Assembly: GCA_028701415.1 (NCBI GenBank)
Contig: JAQVQU010000048.1
Span: 1 to 10,466, forward strand
Direction of reading: 5' to 3'
DNA length: 10,466 nt
Source of the DNA: Clostridia bacterium
GTDB lineage: Bacteria > Bacillota > Clostridia > Christensenellales > DTU072
This document shows positions 9,068-10,466 of the stretch, piece after piece. The notes under the pieces are model-generated. The model had not been told where the DNA came from. It saw nothing but the letters and a program-made list of their open reading frames with translations, and made no database searches. The position numbers and the translations under genes were made by a program. How positions within the stretch are numbered: position 1 is the stretch's first letter; each line of letters begins with the position of its first letter.

Positions 9068-9081
9068 TATATCTAAATCAA
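9053..9081 (-). promoter_or_regulatory. Sigma-A-type promoter of the giant gene
   Basis: On the minus strand there is TTGATT (9081-9076), exactly 17 bp, then TATAAT (9058-9053). The -10 is a perfect match and the -35 matches 4 of 6 positions. Transcription would start near 9046, giving a leader of about 60 nt before the ATG at 8984. Nothing coding lies between it and the gene, so it is the best candidate for the gene's own promoter. Confidence 0.75.
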
Positions 9082-9144
9082 TTGCTTTTACCCTTTCAAA
9101 ATGGGAGGGTTTTTCTCATTTCACAAGCATTTCACTCTGTGTAA

Positions 9145-9180
9145 TAATGCACATATGTCTAAATTATAGCTGGATATGTG
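9145..9180 (-). promoter_or_regulatory. Second, upstream promoter-like module
   Basis: A TATAAT lies on the minus strand at 9168-9163 inside a perfect 7-bp inverted repeat, cacatat (9150-9156) and atatgtg (9174-9180), again with a 17-nt centre. The 10-mer taatgcacat (9145-9154) also occurs at 9039-9048 in the proximal promoter. No good -35 is visible at the right distance (TAAGAG at 9191-9186 is poor). It may be a weak or activator-dependent promoter or an additional regulator site. Confidence 0.35.
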
Positions 9181-9546
9181 ATAATCTCTTATTTCGGTAT
9201 CCTTTAGATCTTATTTTGGTTCCTGTATTTGCGATTATTAAAGATTAAAATTATGCTTTTTTACGAAATATTGATTTTATCCATATAGTAATAATTAACA
9301 AGATTTAGAAAACAATCACAATCTTCACAAAGAAAAATCTCTTGAAAACCCCCATATTTCCCATGATCCGTGAAATATCTCACATTGATTATGCTGTTGC
9401 TTTTTTATCTCCTTTTTGAGAAAAACTAAAAATTGTTCTTTTAAAAAACCTCGGTGATATAAAAAGTTCAATTGTCCCTCTATTTTTGGACAATACTCAT
9501 TAAACTTTCAAATATAAGTAATCTATTAATGCTCTCTTTCTTCTTC
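9181..9546. other. Intergenic region without a gene
   Basis: This AT-rich stretch between mtnN and the giant gene's control region contains no ORF with a credible start and ribosome binding site on either strand. It holds small inverted repeats. One is a perfect 7-bp stem, atatttc (9354-9360) with gaaatat (9372-9378) and an 11-nt loop; another is the weak terminator candidate near 9471-9494. I see no tRNA, riboswitch or mobile-element signature. Confidence 0.6.
9461..9494 (-). terminator. Possible Rho-independent terminator of mtnN
   Basis: On the minus strand ATTGTCC (9494-9488), a 10-nt loop and GGACAAT (9477-9471) form a perfect 7-bp stem. TGAACTTTTT follows, so the T-run (9465-9461) starts five nucleotides after the stem. 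It lies about 50 nt after the mtnN stop. The stem is short and AT-rich and the T-run is displaced, so termination may be leaky. Confidence 0.4.
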
Positions 9547-10236
9547 CTATTTCGAATAAAGAGCTAAAAAATCAGCAACGATCTGCCCGTTTAAACTTGC
9601 TGCTTTCTCTAAAAAAGCCGAGAAATCCTCATCCGCGTCTTTCCCTGCATCATCTGATATTACCCTTATAACGCCAAAAGGAACCCCCTCTAATTTAGCA
9701 ACTTGAGCGACTGCAGCACTTTCCATATCACAAGCAATGGCTTGAAATTCGTTTGCTATTTTTAAAGCCTTGCTTTCACTTGCTATAAACTGATCGCCCG
9801 TAGCAATAATCCCGATATTTGCCGACACAGCGACTTTTTTAAGTCTGTCCCTTATCTCCCTTGTTGCCAGAATTACTGGTGATTCCATCCCAGGAAGTGC
9901 TCCCTTCTGCCTTCCAAAAGAAGTCAAGTCAATGTCATGCTGAACTAAGCCATCAGCAATGACCACAGATAATTTAGAAAGCTTGCCTAAACCCCCGGCA
10001 ACCCCAGTAGAAATAATACATTCGGGAGAAAATGCATGAGAAAGAGTGGTTGTTGTTCTAGCTGCATTAACTTTTCCTATACCTGAAAGCGCAATTGCAA
10101 TTTTGACATTATTAATCTTGCCTAAAATAAAACGTATTCCATTTAAAAAAACTTCTTTTCTTTTAGAAATCATTCCATCTAAAGCTCTGAATTCTTCCTC
10201 CATTGCGATAATTAAACCAACTGAAACCTTTTTCAT
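9547..10236 (-). CDS. mtnN: 5'-methylthioadenosine/S-adenosylhomocysteine nucleosidase
   Basis: This cytoplasmic enzyme hydrolyses 5'-methylthioadenosine and S-adenosylhomocysteine to adenine plus methylthioribose or S-ribosylhomocysteine. It acts in methionine salvage, the activated methyl cycle and supply of the AI-2 precursor. The 229-residue length is normal and the gene is intact. Family motifs in order: GLIIAMEEE at 7-15 (third E, E15, aligns with catalytic Glu12 of E. coli), STGVAGGL (76-83), ADGLVQHDID (94-103), TGDQFI (146-151), CDMESAAVA (169-177; M171 and E172 bind nucleoside) and RVISDDAG (191-198; D195 aligns with catalytic Asp197). The ATG is fixed by a strong GGAGG 5 nt upstream. 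No luxS or methionine gene is visible beside it, so which pathway it serves locally is open. It shares orientation with the giant gene but is separated by 562 bp and appears independently transcribed. Confidence 0.96.
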   Translation of the reverse strand: MKKVSVGLIIAMEEEFRALDGMISKRKEVFLNGIRFILGKINNVKIAIALSGIGKVNAARTTTTLSHAFSPECIISTGVAGGLGKLSKLSVVIADGLVQHDIDLTSFGRQKGALPGMESPVILATREIRDRLKKVAVSANIGIIATGDQFIASESKALKIANEFQAIACDMESAAVAQVAKLEGVPFGVIRVISDDAGKDADEDFSAFLEKAASLNGQIVADFLALYSK

Positions 10237-10241
10237 ACTGC

Positions 10242-10246
10242 CCTCC
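10242..10246 (-). promoter_or_regulatory. Ribosome binding site of mtnN
   Basis: GGAGG on the minus strand sits 5 nt before the ATG at 10236. It is a near-perfect Shine-Dalgarno sequence and fixes the start codon. Confidence 0.85.
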
Positions 10247-10257
10247 GAATAAGTTTT

Positions 10258-10266
10258 ATTGTAGCA
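10258..10266 (-). promoter_or_regulatory. Extended -10 promoter of mtnN
   Basis: The minus strand reads TGC-TACAAT (10266-10258), an extended -10 element. The predicted start near 10251 leaves a very short leader that still includes the GGAGG. No good -35 is present at 17 bp (TTTTGT); TTGTTA occurs with a short 15-bp spacing. The site lies between the terminator at 10289-10312 and the gene, as expected for an independent transcription unit. Confidence 0.5.
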
Positions 10267-10270
10267 TAAG

Positions 10271-10452
10271 AATTACTATAACAAAACAAAACCTGCGGCT
10301 TTCCGCAGGTTTATATTTTACAAATCCTTAACGCTCTATTGAAAATATTCGGCTAGACTAAATTTAATCTTATACATATCCTACTCTCTTAAAAGAAACA
10401 GAACCTATTCCTTCAATTAAGTTAAGCTAACAACAAATATCTTATAGTAATT
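10271..10452. repeat. Pair of 11-bp inverted repeats around the terminator region
   Basis: aattactataa (10271-10281) and ttatagtaatt (10442-10452) are perfect inverted copies; extended outwards, 13 of 14 positions match (10268-10281 against 10442-10455). They bracket about 160 bp containing the terminator and the gene-free stretch. No flanking target-site duplication is seen. In such AT-rich sequence this may be chance. Confidence 0.25.
10289..10312. terminator. Strong bidirectional Rho-independent terminator
   Basis: aacctgcgg (10290-10298), loop cttt (10299-10302) and ccgcaggtt (10303-10311) form a GC-rich perfect stem, extendable by one A-T pair. On the minus strand it is followed by TTTTGTTTTG; on the plus strand by TTTATATTTT. 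It most likely ends a minus-strand unit coming from the right and insulates mtnN; it could also serve a convergent transcript. Confidence 0.9.
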
Positions 10453-10466
10453 ATTCCTTACAAAGA
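10313..10466. other. Right-edge stretch with no recognisable gene
   Basis: All frames on both strands are broken by stops within a few dozen codons and nothing resembles a known protein or a tRNA. Given the terminator at 10289-10312, it could be the 3' untranslated end of a minus-strand gene lying beyond the window, or a small RNA. The sequence does not decide. Confidence 0.4.

Noticed and set aside
8671..9144. 157-codon plus-strand ORF overlapping the start of the giant gene and its promoter
   Set aside because: Its A/T-rich run (ATTIEATATTATTIRLI-like) is the complement of the hydrophobic export segment of the giant protein. It crosses the promoter and non-coding leader, and no ribosome binding site or domain is visible.
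9305..9364. 19-codon minus-strand ORF in the intergenic region (MGNMGVFKRFFFVKIVIVF)
   Set aside because: The basic-hydrophobic composition is intriguing, but there is no Shine-Dalgarno sequence or promoter near it, and AT-rich DNA yields such ORFs by chance.
9403..9420. AAAAAGGAGATAAAAAA on the minus strand as a ribosome binding site
   Set aside because: It resembles a strong Shine-Dalgarno site, but no ATG, GTG or TTG with an open frame follows at a suitable distance; the nearest ATG is followed at once by TGA.
10046..10252. 68-codon plus-strand ORF antisense to mtnN
   Set aside because: It is a shadow of the well-conserved N-terminal half of mtnN and has no independent support.
1..10466. 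Alternative genetic code (TGA as tryptophan), considered because of the AT-richness
   Set aside because: Tryptophans at conserved GW positions are all TGG, and no in-frame TGA occurs in the 2994 codons or in mtnN.

Overview
The window comes from an AT-rich bacterium that uses the standard genetic code: tryptophan is TGG throughout and no TGA is read as sense. The Shine-Dalgarno sites, sigma-A-type promoters and giant cysteine-poor exported repeat protein fit a low-GC Bacillota-like (Firmicutes) organism. No marker in the window allows a finer assignment.

About 86% of the window is one giant gene on the minus strand. It starts at 8984 and runs without a stop off the left edge, giving 2994 complete codons with the C-terminus unseen. 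The product begins with a basic, hydrophobic N-terminal export segment, then a bacterial Ig-like domain. After that come several InlB-type (GW-containing) repeats and a very long array of roughly 75-130-residue repeats built around a GY-x-I-x-x-I-x-V-N-G core. A non-repetitive, partly helical-looking island lies near residues 2236-2360, followed by more irregular beta-rich sequence. This is the layout of an enormous cell-surface or secreted fibrous protein, probably an adhesin or matrix protein. Its binding target cannot be told from sequence.

Upstream of it, 8985-9546 is non-coding. It contains a good promoter (TTGATT, 17 bp, TATAAT) whose -10 box sits inside a perfect 8-bp inverted repeat with a 17-nt centre. 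About 110 bp further upstream is a second TATAAT, also inside a perfect inverted repeat with a 17-nt centre. Both modules share the 10-mer taatgcacat near the predicted start point. This suggests the giant gene is under dedicated, possibly switchable control.

At 9547-10236 (minus) is a complete 5'-methylthioadenosine/S-adenosylhomocysteine nucleosidase gene (mtnN/pfs) with its own extended -10 promoter and strong ribosome binding site. A strong bidirectional terminator at 10289-10312 insulates it from whatever lies to the right. The last ~150 bp show no recognisable gene. The two genes share an orientation but look like separate transcription units, with no obvious functional link.
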